This document shows positions 32,925-41,779 of a stretch of 64,000 nt of DNA, piece after piece (position 1 is the first letter of the stretch; each line of letters begins with the position of its first letter). Both the position numbers and the translations under genes were made by a program. Source of the DNA: Solwaraspora sp. WMMD792 (GTDB lineage Bacteria > Actinomycetota > Actinomycetes > Mycobacteriales > Micromonosporaceae); NCBI RefSeq assembly GCF_029626105.1, contig NZ_JARUBH010000009.1, positions 868,001 to 932,000 on the forward strand, read 5' to 3'. The notes under the pieces are model-generated. The model was given only the letters and a program-made list of their open reading frames with translations. It had not been told where the DNA came from and searched no databases.

Positions 32925-33764
32925 ATGCAGCGTGAGCAGCTCGCCGACTTCCTGCGCCGCCGCCGCGAGGCAATCCGCCCCGCCGAGGTGGGCATCGCCG
33001 TCGGCCCGCGCCGCCGCATCGCGGGCCTGCGGCGCGAGGAGGTCGCGATGCTGGCCGGCATGTCGGTGGACTACGTCGTACGCCTCGAGCAGGGCCGCAG
33101 CAGCCAGCCCTCCACCCAACTGCTCGGTGCCTTGGCCCGCGCCCTGCGCCTGTCCGAGGACGAACGCGACCACCTGTTCCACCTGGCCGGCCACCAGCCC
33201 CCGCCCGCCGACGGCGTGGCCCGCCTCGCCCGCGCCGGCCTGGTCCGCATGCTGGACCTGCTGGGTGACACGGCGGCGATGGTCGTGTCCGACCTGGGGG
33301 AGGTGCTGGCGCAGAACGCGACCGCCAAGCTGCTGACCGGCGACCACACCGGGTTCACCGGTGATCGGCGGTATCTCGCCTATCGCTGGTTCGCCGAGCC
33401 CGACTCCCGCCCGGTCCACCCGCCCGTGGAGCAGGAGCGCCATTCCCGCCAGCTGGTGGCCGACCTGCGTGCCGTCGCGGGCCGACGTTGTGACGATCCG
33501 ACAGTGACGGGTCTGATCGCCCGGTTGCAGGTAGCAAGCTCCGAGTTCCGCCGGCTGTGGGCCGAGCACGAGGTCGGCGCACGGCGGGCGGATCGCAAGA
33601 CGTTCGTGCACCCCCGCGTCGGGCCGATCGTGCTGGACTGCGAGACCCTGGTGACCCCGGATCTGGGTCAGGAGCTGGTGGTGTTGACGCCGGCCGACAC
33701 CGAGTCCCGCGAGCGCCTCGACCTACTGCGGGTGCTGGGCGTCGAAGAGTTCCCGGTCAGCTGA
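32925..33764 (+). CDS. XRE-family regulator with MmyB-like ligand-binding domain
   Basis: The 279-residue protein has a helix-turn-helix at about 1-75 (GPRRRIAGLRREEVAMLAGM then VDYVVRLEQGRSSQPS). A C-terminal MmyB-type domain begins at about residue 105 (LVRMLDLLGDTAAMVVSDLG, later RYLAYRWFAEPD). In Streptomyces such proteins bind small ligands such as fatty acids. Start ATG 32925 is chosen; ATG 32916 is in frame but too close to GAGGAG. The aldo/keto reductase is the divergent neighbour and probable target. It overlaps the convergent oxidoreductase by 8 bp. Confidence 0.9.
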   Translation: MQREQLADFLRRRREAIRPAEVGIAVGPRRRIAGLRREEVAMLAGMSVDYVVRLEQGRSSQPSTQLLGALARALRLSEDERDHLFHLAGHQPPPADGVARLARAGLVRMLDLLGDTAAMVVSDLGEVLAQNATAKLLTGDHTGFTGDRRYLAYRWFAEPDSRPVHPPVEQERHSRQLVADLRAVAGRRCDDPTVTGLIARLQVASSEFRRLWAEHEVGARRADRKTFVHPRVGPIVLDCETLVTPDLGQELVVLTPADTESRERLDLLRVLGVEEFPVS

Positions 33765-34533
33765 CCGGCCGGGTCGCCACCGGCTGGGCCGAGGGCGTGA
33801 GCTGGAAGCCTGCCGGCTGGCGCTCGGTCGTGGCGGCCAGTTCGGCGACCGTGGCGGCCGGGAGGGGGATCATCGGGGTGGTGGCCAGCCAGGCGTAGAT
33901 TTCCGGCAGGCTCAGGCCCGGCGGAACCGCTCCGACGAATGCCTCGAAGTACAGCGGAGTGTTGGGGCCGATGCGCCAGCTCTCGGCGAGGCCGCCGACA
34001 TCGACGGTGTCGAAGCCGAAGTCGTCGATCAGCTCGGTGACCTGCGCTTTGGCGGCGAGGTCGTCGCCGGTGATGGGCAGGGCAGTGCGGTCCGGGGCGT
34101 CGGCCGGGCGGGCCAGTTCGCGCAGCAGCCTGCCGTTGACGTCGTGGAACGCCTTGACCACCGAGGAGCTGGACAGGAACCGTTGCACGAGTTCGCTGGA
34201 GGTGAGTTCGTCGGCGTCGAGTTCCGGGCGCGCCCAACCCGTCACGGCCGGTGCGTAGTTCATGGTGTCGATCACCGTCCTGCCGGCGAGCGCCTCCTGT
34301 GGCAGTTGCTCGTAGTTGGCCAGGGGAATGGTCGCGACCACGAGGTCGCCCGCCTGCGCCGCCCCGGTCGGGGTGGCGGCGCGGGCGAGCGGGCCAAGCT
34401 CGGCGACCAGGTCGCCGAGGCTCTCCGGCCCGCGCGAGTTGCTGATCACCACGTGCCAACCGGCGCCGACCGCGCTGCGGGCGATGGCGGAGCCGATGTT
34501 GCCGCTGCCGATGATGCCGAGCGTTCCTGCCAT
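33757..34533 (-). CDS. F420/NADP-dependent oxidoreductase-like protein (Rossmann)
   Basis: The 258-residue protein starts at ATG 34533 behind AGAGGAG. Its N-terminus, GTLGIIGSGNIGSAIARSAV, is the NADP-binding Rossmann start of the family that includes F420H2:NADP oxidoreductase. ISNSRGPESL follows as the phosphate-binding loop, with VVATIPLANYEQLP after it. The C-terminal half differs from true FNO and is longer. It is divergent from a MerR regulator that may control it. F420 use is inferred from the family only. Confidence 0.8.
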   Translation of the reverse strand: MAGTLGIIGSGNIGSAIARSAVGAGWHVVISNSRGPESLGDLVAELGPLARAATPTGAAQAGDLVVATIPLANYEQLPQEALAGRTVIDTMNYAPAVTGWARPELDADELTSSELVQRFLSSSSVVKAFHDVNGRLLRELARPADAPDRTALPITGDDLAAKAQVTELIDDFGFDTVDVGGLAESWRIGPNTPLYFEAFVGAVPPGLSLPEIYAWLATTPMIPLPAATVAELAATTERQPAGFQLTPSAQPVATRPVS

Positions 34534-34628
34534 GTGACGACTCCTCTGCAAGGGGATGAAAGGGCTGCCGTGGCTACGCTAGGAGCTGCCATTGATGTGA
34601 GGTCTCGACGATGTGGTGGTGGTCATAG

Positions 34629-35009
34629 GTGCGCATCGGGGAGCTGGCGGCCCGCACCGGTGCGAGCGTGCGGTCGCTGCGCTACTACGAGGAGCAGGGC
34701 CTGCTGGCGGCCGACCGGGACTCGGCGGGCCGCCGCCGCTATGCCGAGACGGCCGTCGCCCGGGTGGCGCTGATTCGGCGGGGGTTCTCGGCCAGCCTGT
34801 CCAGCCGGGTGATCGCCGATCTGCTGCCGCTGCTCGAGGCCGAGTGCGTACCTCGGTCACGAGCCCTGCTGGACGCCGAGCGGGAGCGGCTGGAGGCGCA
34901 GATCGCCGCGATGACCCAGGCCCGGGTCCGCCTCGACGAAGTCATCGCCATCGCCACAGACCCCACCTGGAGATGCGACGCACCCCCACGACATCACCAA
35001 AGGGCTTGA
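34629..35009 (+). CDS. MerR-family regulator
   Basis: The 126-residue protein has a MerR winged helix at 1-70 (MRIGELAARTGASVRSLRYY, then EEQGLL). A long dimerisation helix follows (LLDAERERLEAQIAAMTQAR). It lacks the Cys residues of metal sensors at the usual C-terminal positions, with a single Cys late in the tail (WRCDAPPRHHQRA). It starts at GTG 34629 with no clear ribosome site. It is probably the regulator of the divergent oxidoreductase at 33757. Confidence 0.88.
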   Translation: MRIGELAARTGASVRSLRYYEEQGLLAADRDSAGRRRYAETAVARVALIRRGFSASLSSRVIADLLPLLEAECVPRSRALLDAERERLEAQIAAMTQARVRLDEVIAIATDPTWRCDAPPRHHQRA

Positions 35010-35038
35010 TAGACCACATTGCGGGTGTTCGAAGCTGG

Positions 35039-36430
35039 TCAGTGGTTCCTCCGGACCGCATGCCACGCCGCGCCGAGCAGCGCGAGTATCCGGTACAGCG
35101 TGTACAGCGCCCACAGCACGGCCAGAAGAACACCGGTGAGGACGACCGCGCCTCCCAGGTAGCGCGTGCTCTCCACCATCCAGCCGCCGGCCAGCAGGAC
35201 GGAGCCCACGACGACGGCCCAGACCAGGACGCGGCCGGCTTTGGTCAGCGAGACCCACATGCGGGCGATTCCGGCACCGCCTGGCTTTGTCAAGTCGTCG
35301 ACCTGGGACTGCGGGGCGATGCTGTCGATGTCTCGGGCGGCGGCTCGGTCGGTCTCATGCGGCGACTCGCGCAGCACCGCCGACAGGGCGCGCAGGTCGG
35401 CCGCGTCGCGAAGCCGTCCGGTTCGCGGATCGCCGAGCAGCACCACGGCGCGCGGGAACCCGAGCAGCCAGGCCTTGCCGTAGCCTCGTGTCGCTCCCGG
35501 TGGCCGCACCACGGCTTTGCCGCCGTGCATGTCGTCGCGTTGGGTGCGATCACCGATCGCCCGAACGAGTTCCGTACCGGCGATCGTTACCTCGGCGTCA
35601 ACGAGGTCGGTGGCATGGGTGAACAGCGTGACGAACTGGGCGTACGCGGCGACGACCGCGAGTAGACCGAGTACCGCAACTGCGGTGCCGAGCAACTCGT
35701 GCAGCCGGGCCGCGAAGCCGGTGAGCAGCAACGCGGGGACGACAGCGAACAGGTACCAGCCGACGAACAGCGGGAAGCGCCGCCGGTTCAGCCAGCGCTG
35801 CGTCCGCACGCCCGCTACGCCAGGAGGGAAGGCAGGAAGTGTTCTCCCGCCGCTCGACGGTTGCCGGGCGTCCTCGCTCGGCAGCATCAGATTGAGGCGG
35901 TGGACCCGAATCTGGAGGCGGTCACCGGCCAGACCTGCCAGGTCGCGGATGAACTGCTTCTCCTCGATCTTCGGTTCGGCCAGGTCGAACAGCCGTACCG
36001 CTGGTCGTCCATCCACGGTGGCCTGAAAATCACCTGGAGCGTCCAGGCTGACGCCCGGGTCCGGCACCAGGTAGAGCGCGGGAATCGGCATACGGTGACT
36101 CTGCCCGTCGACCTCCCGGTTCTGGGTCACCACCATCGAGATCTCGGCCCACCGCAGGTCATGTCGGTACCGGCCGATCCGCACCGTCCAGCCGTCCCGG
36201 TCGACATCGACCCGAAACTCCTGCGACGCGTACTGAAGAAGGAAGGCCGCCATGAGCAGGGCGATCAGCGAGGTCACCCCGGTACAGAGCCGACCGGACA
36301 CCGGAACGCCGGCAGCGAACTGCAGGCTCACCAGGTAACAGCCGAGTCCACCCAGCGACGCGGCGAGAACCACCTCAAGCACCCGGGAGCTGATTGGACG
36401 GCGCAGATTCACCCATTCATCATCATCCAC
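35039..36430 (-). CDS. Hypothetical polytopic membrane protein
   Basis: The 463-residue protein has about six predicted helices in three pairs (about 18-65, 220-270 and 395-450). A soluble region between the first and second pairs begins with FRVDVDRDGWTVRIGRYRHD, resembling a PH-like domain of bacterial membrane proteins. A second soluble region follows the second pair. No family is recognised with confidence and there are no catalytic motifs. It stands alone, 29 bp after the convergent MerR gene. Function unknown. Confidence 0.7.
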   Translation of the reverse strand: MDDDEWVNLRRPISSRVLEVVLAASLGGLGCYLVSLQFAAGVPVSGRLCTGVTSLIALLMAAFLLQYASQEFRVDVDRDGWTVRIGRYRHDLRWAEISMVVTQNREVDGQSHRMPIPALYLVPDPGVSLDAPGDFQATVDGRPAVRLFDLAEPKIEEKQFIRDLAGLAGDRLQIRVHRLNLMLPSEDARQPSSGGRTLPAFPPGVAGVRTQRWLNRRRFPLFVGWYLFAVVPALLLTGFAARLHELLGTAVAVLGLLAVVAAYAQFVTLFTHATDLVDAEVTIAGTELVRAIGDRTQRDDMHGGKAVVRPPGATRGYGKAWLLGFPRAVVLLGDPRTGRLRDAADLRALSAVLRESPHETDRAAARDIDSIAPQSQVDDLTKPGGAGIARMWVSLTKAGRVLVWAVVVGSVLLAGGWMVESTRYLGGAVVLTGVLLAVLWALYTLYRILALLGAAWHAVRRNH

Positions 36431-36504
36431 CCGGCAACTCGCCGATCGCAGCTGGGCTGCCGCAGGGCGGACCGCCGGACGTGCCGATGAGCGTCCGTCA
36501 GCGG

Positions 36505-36974
36505 TCAGTCCTCGTCGTCGGCGTACGGATCGTAGTCAAGGTCGTAGTCCGGGTCGAGGCCGTGATCGGCCATGTAGGCCTTGGCATCCTCGGCGCGGCC
36601 CTGCGCCAGCAGGCTCCGTGCGACGACGATGAACGCTTCCCAACGATCGTCGCCTTCGACCGCGAGGGGCGCCGCGAGGGCCTCGGCGTCGACTGGACGG
36701 CCTGTCTTGAGTGCCAGCCAGGCCCGGTGCAGACGGTGCTTGCCTGGCTCTTCCACGTCGGCTGCGGCCAGGGCGGCGGCCGTGCGCTCCGCGCGTTCCG
36801 ATGCCGCCGTTGGATCGCCGGCCCCGGTGAGGGTCCGGCCGACGTGTAGTGACACCTGTGCCACACCAATGGCGAGATCACTGTCGCCGACGCCTCGGGA
36901 AAAGGCCTGCGCGTAGCGGCGTGCTCAGGATCGTCGATGTTGAACGCGGCCGCTTGGCCCGGAGGTGTTTCCGA
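36505..36974 (-). pseudogene. Helical-repeat protein fragment with frameshift
   Basis: A 119-codon frame from GTG 36864 encodes paired helices like tetratricopeptide repeats (AERTAAALAAADVEEPGKHR, later EAFIVVARSLLAQGRAEDAK) and an acidic tail DYDLDYDPYADDED. Coding similarity continues upstream of the GTG without a start (YAQAFSRGVGDSDLAIGVAQ), then stops at a TGA. Adding one base near 36917-36922 joins it to a second frame reading AAAFNIDDPEHA. That frame ends at a stop at 36977, next to the tetR stop. I read this as the C-terminal remnant of a larger protein with a 1-bp deletion; a sequencing error could explain the frameshift but not the lost N-terminus. Confidence 0.65.
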
Positions 36975-36980
36975 TCAGGA

Positions 36981-37640
36981 TCATGAAGTGTGGCCGGAGG
37001 AGCCGGACTTACGATTCTCCGTCACCGCAGCCCGCCCATCGTGATCGAACAGGCGATCGAGGTGGTAGTGCAGCACTGCGGTGGCAACTTCCGGGGTGCG
37101 TTGGCCGACCAGGAGACTGGTGCCGAGACCATTGGCCAGGGCGATCAGCCGGCTCGCTTCGAGGGCGGGGTCCGCGTCGGGTGCCAGGAGGCCGGTGGTG
37201 CGCGCGCGGGTCAGGGTGTCGGCGAGTTGTTGCTCCAGGCGGTCGACGCCCCGGATGAAGGGTTGTTCGGCGACTTGGGGGTCAGTCATCGCCAGGACGG
37301 CGTAGGACGTGCCGACCAGGTGGAAGACGCGGCTGGGTTCGTCGGTCGGCAGGGCCTCGATCAGGAACGCTTCGACGACCGCTCGTGGCGGTGGCGGGTC
37401 GGGTAGCCCGGCAAGGCGCTGCGCCCAACGGTGGTGGCTCTGCCGTTCCAGGTGTCGCAGGGCGCCGATCAACAGGTGTTCCTTGTTCTGAAAGTAGTAC
37501 TGCACGAGTCGGAGTGACACGCCTGCCTCGGCGGCGACCGAGCGCATGGTCACGGCGTGCAGGCCTTCCCGGCCGGCGATCCGGACGAGGGCGTCGGCGA
37601 TTTGTGCCCGCCGCACGGCGTGGTCGGTGGTCCTGGGCAC
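36981..37640 (-). CDS. TetR-family regulator
   Basis: The 219-residue protein starts at GTG 37640 behind GAGAGGGA. A helix-turn-helix covers about 8-55 (RRAQIADALVRIAGREGLHA, then MRSVAAEAGVSLRLVQYYF). The all-helical ligand domain contains LQRL-type dimer helices and ends in a Ser/Gly-rich tail. It is divergent from the MFS exporter at 37722. A palindrome at 37693-37708 lies between them, so it should repress the exporter and itself. Confidence 0.92.
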   Translation of the reverse strand: MPRTTDHAVRRAQIADALVRIAGREGLHAVTMRSVAAEAGVSLRLVQYYFQNKEHLLIGALRHLERQSHHRWAQRLAGLPDPPPPRAVVEAFLIEALPTDEPSRVFHLVGTSYAVLAMTDPQVAEQPFIRGVDRLEQQLADTLTRARTTGLLAPDADPALEASRLIALANGLGTSLLVGQRTPEVATAVLHYHLDRLFDHDGRAAVTENRKSGSSGHTS

Positions 37641-37692
37641 CGCGGTCCCTCTCGTTGTGTTCGGTCTGGCTACCCTATGCTGACCTCTTTCT

Positions 37693-37708
37693 TGATACGG
37701 TTGTATCA
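37693..37708. promoter_or_regulatory. TetR-type operator between tetR and the MFS exporter
   Basis: TGATAC-GGTT-GTATCA: perfect 6-bp arms around 4 bp, AT-rich in a GC-rich setting, lying 13 bp before the exporter ATG and 52 bp from the tetR start. Its position and shape fit TetR autoregulation. Confidence 0.7.
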
Positions 37709-37721
37709 CTACGGGAGGGGC

Positions 37722-39131
37722 ATGACGCAGAACAGCATTGTCGGTGCCGGTCGTAGCGGGGTAGCAGCTAAGACCGTGCTGGCGGTGGCGTGTGTCGCGC
37801 AGTTCATGGTGGTGCTCGACATCTCGGTGGTGAATGTCGCGTTGCCGTCGATCCGCGACGCGCTGCGGTTCGACGAAGCCAGCCAGCAGTGGGTGGTCAA
37901 CGCCTACGCGTTGACGTTCGCCGGGTTCCTGCTGCTCGGCGGACGGTTGGCCGACTCGTTCGGGCACCGTCGTATCTTCCTGATCGGGCTGGTGCTGTTC
38001 GCCGGAGCAAGTCTCGTCGGGGGCCTGGCCGGCTCGGCGACGTTGCTGGTCGCCGCCCGCGCCGCGCAGGGGCTGGGGGCGGCGGTGCTGGCGCCGGCGA
38101 CGCTGACGATTCTGACCGCTTCTTTTCCCGAAGGGCGGGTGCGGACGCAAGCGTTGGCGGTTTGGACCGCCGTCGGTGTCGCCGGAGGTACGGCAGGCAA
38201 CCTTGCCGGCGGCGCGCTGACGGAGTACCTGTCGTGGCGGTGGACGTTGCTAATCAACGTGCCGATCGGGGTGGTGGTGGCCTTCCTCGCTGTGCGTCAT
38301 GTGGTCGCCGACCGCCCCGGGGCCGTACGTCCACGACTGGACGTGACCGGGGCGGTGCTGGCCACAGCAGGACTGGGAGGGCTGGCGTTCGGAATCGCCG
38401 AGGCGGCGGACGCTGGGTGGTCCTCGCCGTCGGCGGTTGCCGGCCTGGTGATCGGCTCGGTGCTGTTGGCGGCGTTCGTGGCGGTCGAGGCGCGGTGGGC
38501 GGTGTCGCCGTTGATCCCGTTGCGGTTGTTCACTAACCGCTCGGTGTCGGTGGGCAACGTGGCAATGCTGCTGGCGGGGGCGTGCCTCAACCCGATGTGG
38601 TTCTTCCTCACGCTGTCCATGCAGAACGTGCTCGCCTACAGCCCGGCGCGGACCGGGCTGGCGTTCCTGCCACACACGGTGGTGACGGTCGTGGTGGGCG
38701 CTCTCGTGACGCCGTGGCTGATGCGCCACGTCGACGGGCGGATCCTCATCGCGGCGGGGTCGTCGCTGGCGGCAGCGGGGTTCTGGTGGCAGTCCCACCT
38801 GACGGTGCAGAGCAGCTACCTCGCGGGGATCCTCGGCCCAGCCGTCGTGTTCAGCATCGGTAGTGGACTGCTGAACACCCCGATCACCACTGCGGTCACC
38901 TCCGGCGTGCCGACGTCGGACGCAGGTGCGGCGTCCGGGTTGATGAACACCACCAAACAGGTCGGCGGTGCGCTGGGGCTGGCGGCTCTGGTCACTGTCG
39001 CGACCGGGTCCGGCACCGGCCCGGCCGCACAGATCGACGCCTACAACCGCGCGTTCTCCGCAATCGCCGTGATCATGATTGCCGTGGCGGTCGTCGTACT
39101 GGCGCTGCCCGCCCAGCGTGATCGACAATGA
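37722..39131 (+). CDS. MFS multidrug-type exporter (DHA2, 14 helices)
   Basis: The 469-residue protein starts at ATG 37722 with GGGAGGGG just upstream. It shows the EmrB/QacA N-terminus FMVVLDISVVNVALPSIRDAL, motif A GGRLADSFGHRRIF, motif C GVAGGTAGNLAGG and about 14 helices. It lies in the inner membrane and should expel a drug-like or lipophilic compound by proton antiport. The divergent TetR gene and the operator at 37693 indicate ligand-induced expression. It ends 144 bp before the convergent rnhA; I see no strong terminator in that gap. Confidence 0.92.
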   Translation: MTQNSIVGAGRSGVAAKTVLAVACVAQFMVVLDISVVNVALPSIRDALRFDEASQQWVVNAYALTFAGFLLLGGRLADSFGHRRIFLIGLVLFAGASLVGGLAGSATLLVAARAAQGLGAAVLAPATLTILTASFPEGRVRTQALAVWTAVGVAGGTAGNLAGGALTEYLSWRWTLLINVPIGVVVAFLAVRHVVADRPGAVRPRLDVTGAVLATAGLGGLAFGIAEAADAGWSSPSAVAGLVIGSVLLAAFVAVEARWAVSPLIPLRLFTNRSVSVGNVAMLLAGACLNPMWFFLTLSMQNVLAYSPARTGLAFLPHTVVTVVVGALVTPWLMRHVDGRILIAAGSSLAAAGFWWQSHLTVQSSYLAGILGPAVVFSIGSGLLNTPITTAVTSGVPTSDAGAASGLMNTTKQVGGALGLAALVTVATGSGTGPAAQIDAYNRAFSAIAVIMIAVAVVVLALPAQRDRQ

Positions 39132-39275
39132 TCTCCGCCTCGCCTGCGCGCGGCGGTAGCGGATCAGCAGCCGACCGTCATGATGCTCGGCGGCTTGATG
39201 CCGGAGATGAATCAAGATGCACCTGTGGCATCACGTCATCGAACGCACCCTGGTCTCCCGACCGGCACGCGGCGG

Positions 39276-39797
39276 TCAGCTGCGGCGCGGTGCGGCGCGG
39301 CGGCGCGGCTGCGGCAACGGCGGCACCGGGAGGCCGGCGGCCTCCAGCGCCTCCCGCTGACCGCGCGCGGCGAGCCGGTCGGCGCGTTCGTTCTCCACGT
39401 GGCCGGCGTGGCCCTTCACCCAGTGCCAGACGACCTCGTGGTGGCGGGTGACGGCCGCGTCGAGCTCCCGCCACAGGTCCTCGTTCTTGACCGGCTCGCC
39501 CGCCTTGGTCCGCCAGCCGTTGCGTTTCCAGTTCGCCATCCACGACATGACGCCGTTACGGACGTACGTGCTGTCGGTGTAGAGGTCGACGCTGGATGCC
39601 CGGGTCAGTGCGGCCAGCGCCCGGATCGGGGCGGTGAGCTCCATCCGGTTGTTCGTCGTCGCGCCGGCCTCACCGCCGCACAACTCCTTCTCGGCGTCGC
39701 CGTAGCGCAGCAGGGCACCCCAACCGCCCGGCCCCGGATTGCCGCTGCACGCGCCGTCGGTCCAGATCTGTACCCGTGTCGTCCTCAGCCCCGCCAC
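39276..39797 (-). CDS. rnhA: Ribonuclease HI
   Basis: The 173-residue protein cleaves RNA in RNA-DNA hybrids. The catalytic DEDD set is visible: D14 ([17 protein letters not shown]), E53 (NNRMELTAP), D75 (LYTDSTYVR) and D140 (ENERADRLA), with H130 of VKGHAGH. A Pro/Arg-rich tail of about 20 residues follows the catalytic core. It starts at GTG 39797, inside the last 13 bp of the upstream membrane gene, so the two are coupled. Confidence 0.95.
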   Translation of the reverse strand: MAGLRTTRVQIWTDGACSGNPGPGGWGALLRYGDAEKELCGGEAGATTNNRMELTAPIRALAALTRASSVDLYTDSTYVRNGVMSWMANWKRNGWRTKAGEPVKNEDLWRELDAAVTRHHEVVWHWVKGHAGHVENERADRLAARGQREALEAAGLPVPPLPQPRRRAAPRRS

Positions 39798-40402
39798 CCG
39801 GACAACCTACTGGCCGGCTTCACCGCAGTCGTCCCGGCATGGACGTTTTCCTCCAGTCGGAGAGTCCGCTCCGGCGCGGCCCGCCGTACTTGCTGACCGG
39901 GCACGACGTCCCGGTCCGGGGTCAGCGCCAGCGAGCGCCGCAACGACGCGGTCGAGCACAGCCCGACGAGCCCGGCCGCCAGGGTGCCGTAGAGCGCCTC
40001 GATCACCGACCGCTGCGGCAGCAGGACGACCTCCAGCAGGATCCACCCGCCGAGCGCGATCCCCACCAGTGCGGTGGCGGCCCACGACCAGTGCCGGCCG
40101 GTCGCCCGTTGCACCGGGGCGAGCCAGCGCCACCGTGGTCTGCGCAGCAGCCCGAACGCGCTGACCAGCGAGCCGAGCCCGAGACCGAGCCCCAGCACCA
40201 GCCCGGGTAGCCGCCAGGTGTCGACCAACGGCAGGTCACGGAGCCATTCCGTACGCACGAATTCGTTGCCGTACGGGTACAGCCACATCTCCACGCCACC
40301 GGCGACTGCCGTGACGCCGACGAAGATCAGCGTGCCGGCCGCCACCCGTACCGTCCACGGGTGGGACCTGGTCGGCCCGGAAAGCTCGGTGGTTGAGCCC
40401 AT
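39785..40402 (-). CDS. Hypothetical membrane protein upstream of rnhA
   Basis: The 205-residue protein has four predicted transmembrane helices (about 18-40, 66-86, 106-128 and 135-150) and a soluble Arg-rich C-terminus. It has no recognised domain. Its ATG is at 40402. It overlaps rnhA by 13 bp, which makes it a likely operon partner without explaining its role. Confidence 0.7.
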   Translation of the reverse strand: MGSTTELSGPTRSHPWTVRVAAGTLIFVGVTAVAGGVEMWLYPYGNEFVRTEWLRDLPLVDTWRLPGLVLGLGLGLGSLVSAFGLLRRPRWRWLAPVQRATGRHWSWAATALVGIALGGWILLEVVLLPQRSVIEALYGTLAAGLVGLCSTASLRRSLALTPDRDVVPGQQVRRAAPERTLRLEENVHAGTTAVKPASRLSGWRG

Positions 40403-40463
40403 ACCTCAACAGTGGCCGCCCGACCCTGCGCCGGCATCGGGCCGAAGGTCCCGGACGCGGCGG

Positions 40464-41270
40464 TCAGGCGCCGGGCAGTCGGGTGGCGCGGCTCGGAGCG
40501 GCGATTCGCAGATCGGCTTCGATCTTCGCGGCGGTGGCCAGCAGGTGCGGCAGCAGTTCGCGGCGGATCGACTCGACGGTGTTGCGGCTGGCGTGCACCG
40601 AGATGTTCACCGCGGCGACCACCTTGCCGGCCCGGTCCCGGATCGGTGCCGCGACCGACCGCAGGCCTTCCTCCAGCTCCTGGTCCACGATGGCGTACCC
40701 CTGGGCGCGGACCCGGTTCAGCTCCGCCCGCAACGCCGGCATGGTGTGGACGGTACGGCCGGTGAGCCGGTCCAGCCGGCTGCGTTCCAGCCGGGCGACC
40801 GCCTCATCTTCGGGCAGGTGCGCCAGCAGCACCCGGCCGACCGAGGTCGCGTACGCCGGGAACCGGGTCCCGACGTTGATCGACACCGTCATGATCCGCG
40901 ACGTCGGCACCCGGGAGACGTAGACGATCGAGTCGCCGTCCAGCACGCACACCGACGACGACTCGTGCACCTGGGCGACCAGCCGTTCCAGGTGTGGTTC
41001 GGCGACCTCGGGCAGCGAGATGCTGGACAGGTACGCGTAGCCCAGCTCCAGCACCCGGGGGGTGAGCGAGAACATCCGTCCGTCGGTGCGGACGTAGCCG
41101 AGGTCGACCAGGGTGAGCAGGAACCGGCGGGCGGCGGCGCGGGTCAGGTCGCAGATCCGGGCCACCTCGCTGAGTGTCAACTCAGGATGCTGGGCGTCGA
41201 AGGCACGGATCACGGCCAGGCCACGCTCCAACGACTGCACGAAATGAGCTTCCCGCCCGTGCTCGGTCAT
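40464..41270 (-). CDS. pcaR: IclR-family regulator of the pca/pob genes
   Basis: The 268-residue protein starts at ATG 41270 with AGGAG five bases upstream. The IclR winged helix is at about 10-70 (VQSLERGLAVIRAFDAQHPE, then LTLSEVARICDLTRAAARRF). The effector domain follows, with YVSRVPTSRIMTVSINVGTR and PIRDRAGKVVAAVNISVHAS. It belongs to the PcaR/PcaU/PobR branch, which responds to protocatechuate, 4-hydroxybenzoate or beta-ketoadipate. It is the last gene of the pca operon. Two 15-bp palindromes (46978 and 48303) at the pca and pobA/transporter promoters are likely its sites. Whether it activates or represses cannot be told. Confidence 0.9.
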   Translation of the reverse strand: MTEHGREAHFVQSLERGLAVIRAFDAQHPELTLSEVARICDLTRAAARRFLLTLVDLGYVRTDGRMFSLTPRVLELGYAYLSSISLPEVAEPHLERLVAQVHESSSVCVLDGDSIVYVSRVPTSRIMTVSINVGTRFPAYATSVGRVLLAHLPEDEAVARLERSRLDRLTGRTVHTMPALRAELNRVRAQGYAIVDQELEEGLRSVAAPIRDRAGKVVAAVNISVHASRNTVESIRRELLPHLLATAAKIEADLRIAAPSRATRLPGA

Positions 41271-41299
41271 GATTCTCCTGTGGTGATGGTCGCCGAACC

Positions 41300-41779
41300 C
41301 TAACCGGGTTCCACGGTGCCCGGATCCGACGATGATCTTGCTTCGCTGTCGGAGATCCGACCATCCGGTCCCGGGTTCTCGGCCAGCACCCGCTGTGCCA
41401 CCGCGTACGCGCTGTTCGCGGCCGGCACACCCGCGTAGACCGCGGTGTGCAGCAGCACCTCGTTGATCTCCTGCGCGGTCAACCCGTTGCGCAGCGCGGC
41501 CCGCACGTGCATCGCCAGCTCGTCCGTGCAGTGCAGGGCGGTCAGTACGGCGAGCGTGACGCAGCTGCGGGTCCGCCGGTCCAGCCCGTCGCGGGTCCAG
41601 ACGCTGCCCCACGCGTACCGGGTGATGAAGTCCTGGAAGTCGGCGGTGAACTCGGTCGTGTTGGCCACCGCCCGGTCCACGTGCGCGTCGCCGAGGACCG
41701 CCCGGCGTACCGCCATCCCGGCGTCGTACCTCGGATCCGGCGACGGGGTCGTGGCGTCAGCCGGCGGATCGGTCGGCAT
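41300..41779 (-). CDS. pcaC: 4-carboxymuconolactone decarboxylase
   Basis: The 159-residue protein starts at ATG 41779 behind AGGAGGTGA. The carboxymuconolactone decarboxylase core includes LDRRTRSCVTLAVLTALHCT, then ELAMHVRAALRNGLTAQEI and LLHTAVYAGVPAANSAYAVA. It converts 4-carboxymuconolactone to 3-oxoadipate enol-lactone. An Asp/Pro-rich N-terminus and a Ser/Asp-rich tail extend the core. It overlaps pcaD by 23 bp. In many actinobacteria these two activities are fused as PcaL; here they are separate and out of frame. Confidence 0.94.
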   Translation of the reverse strand: MPTDPPADATTPSPDPRYDAGMAVRRAVLGDAHVDRAVANTTEFTADFQDFITRYAWGSVWTRDGLDRRTRSCVTLAVLTALHCTDELAMHVRAALRNGLTAQEINEVLLHTAVYAGVPAANSAYAVAQRVLAENPGPDGRISDSEARSSSDPGTVEPG

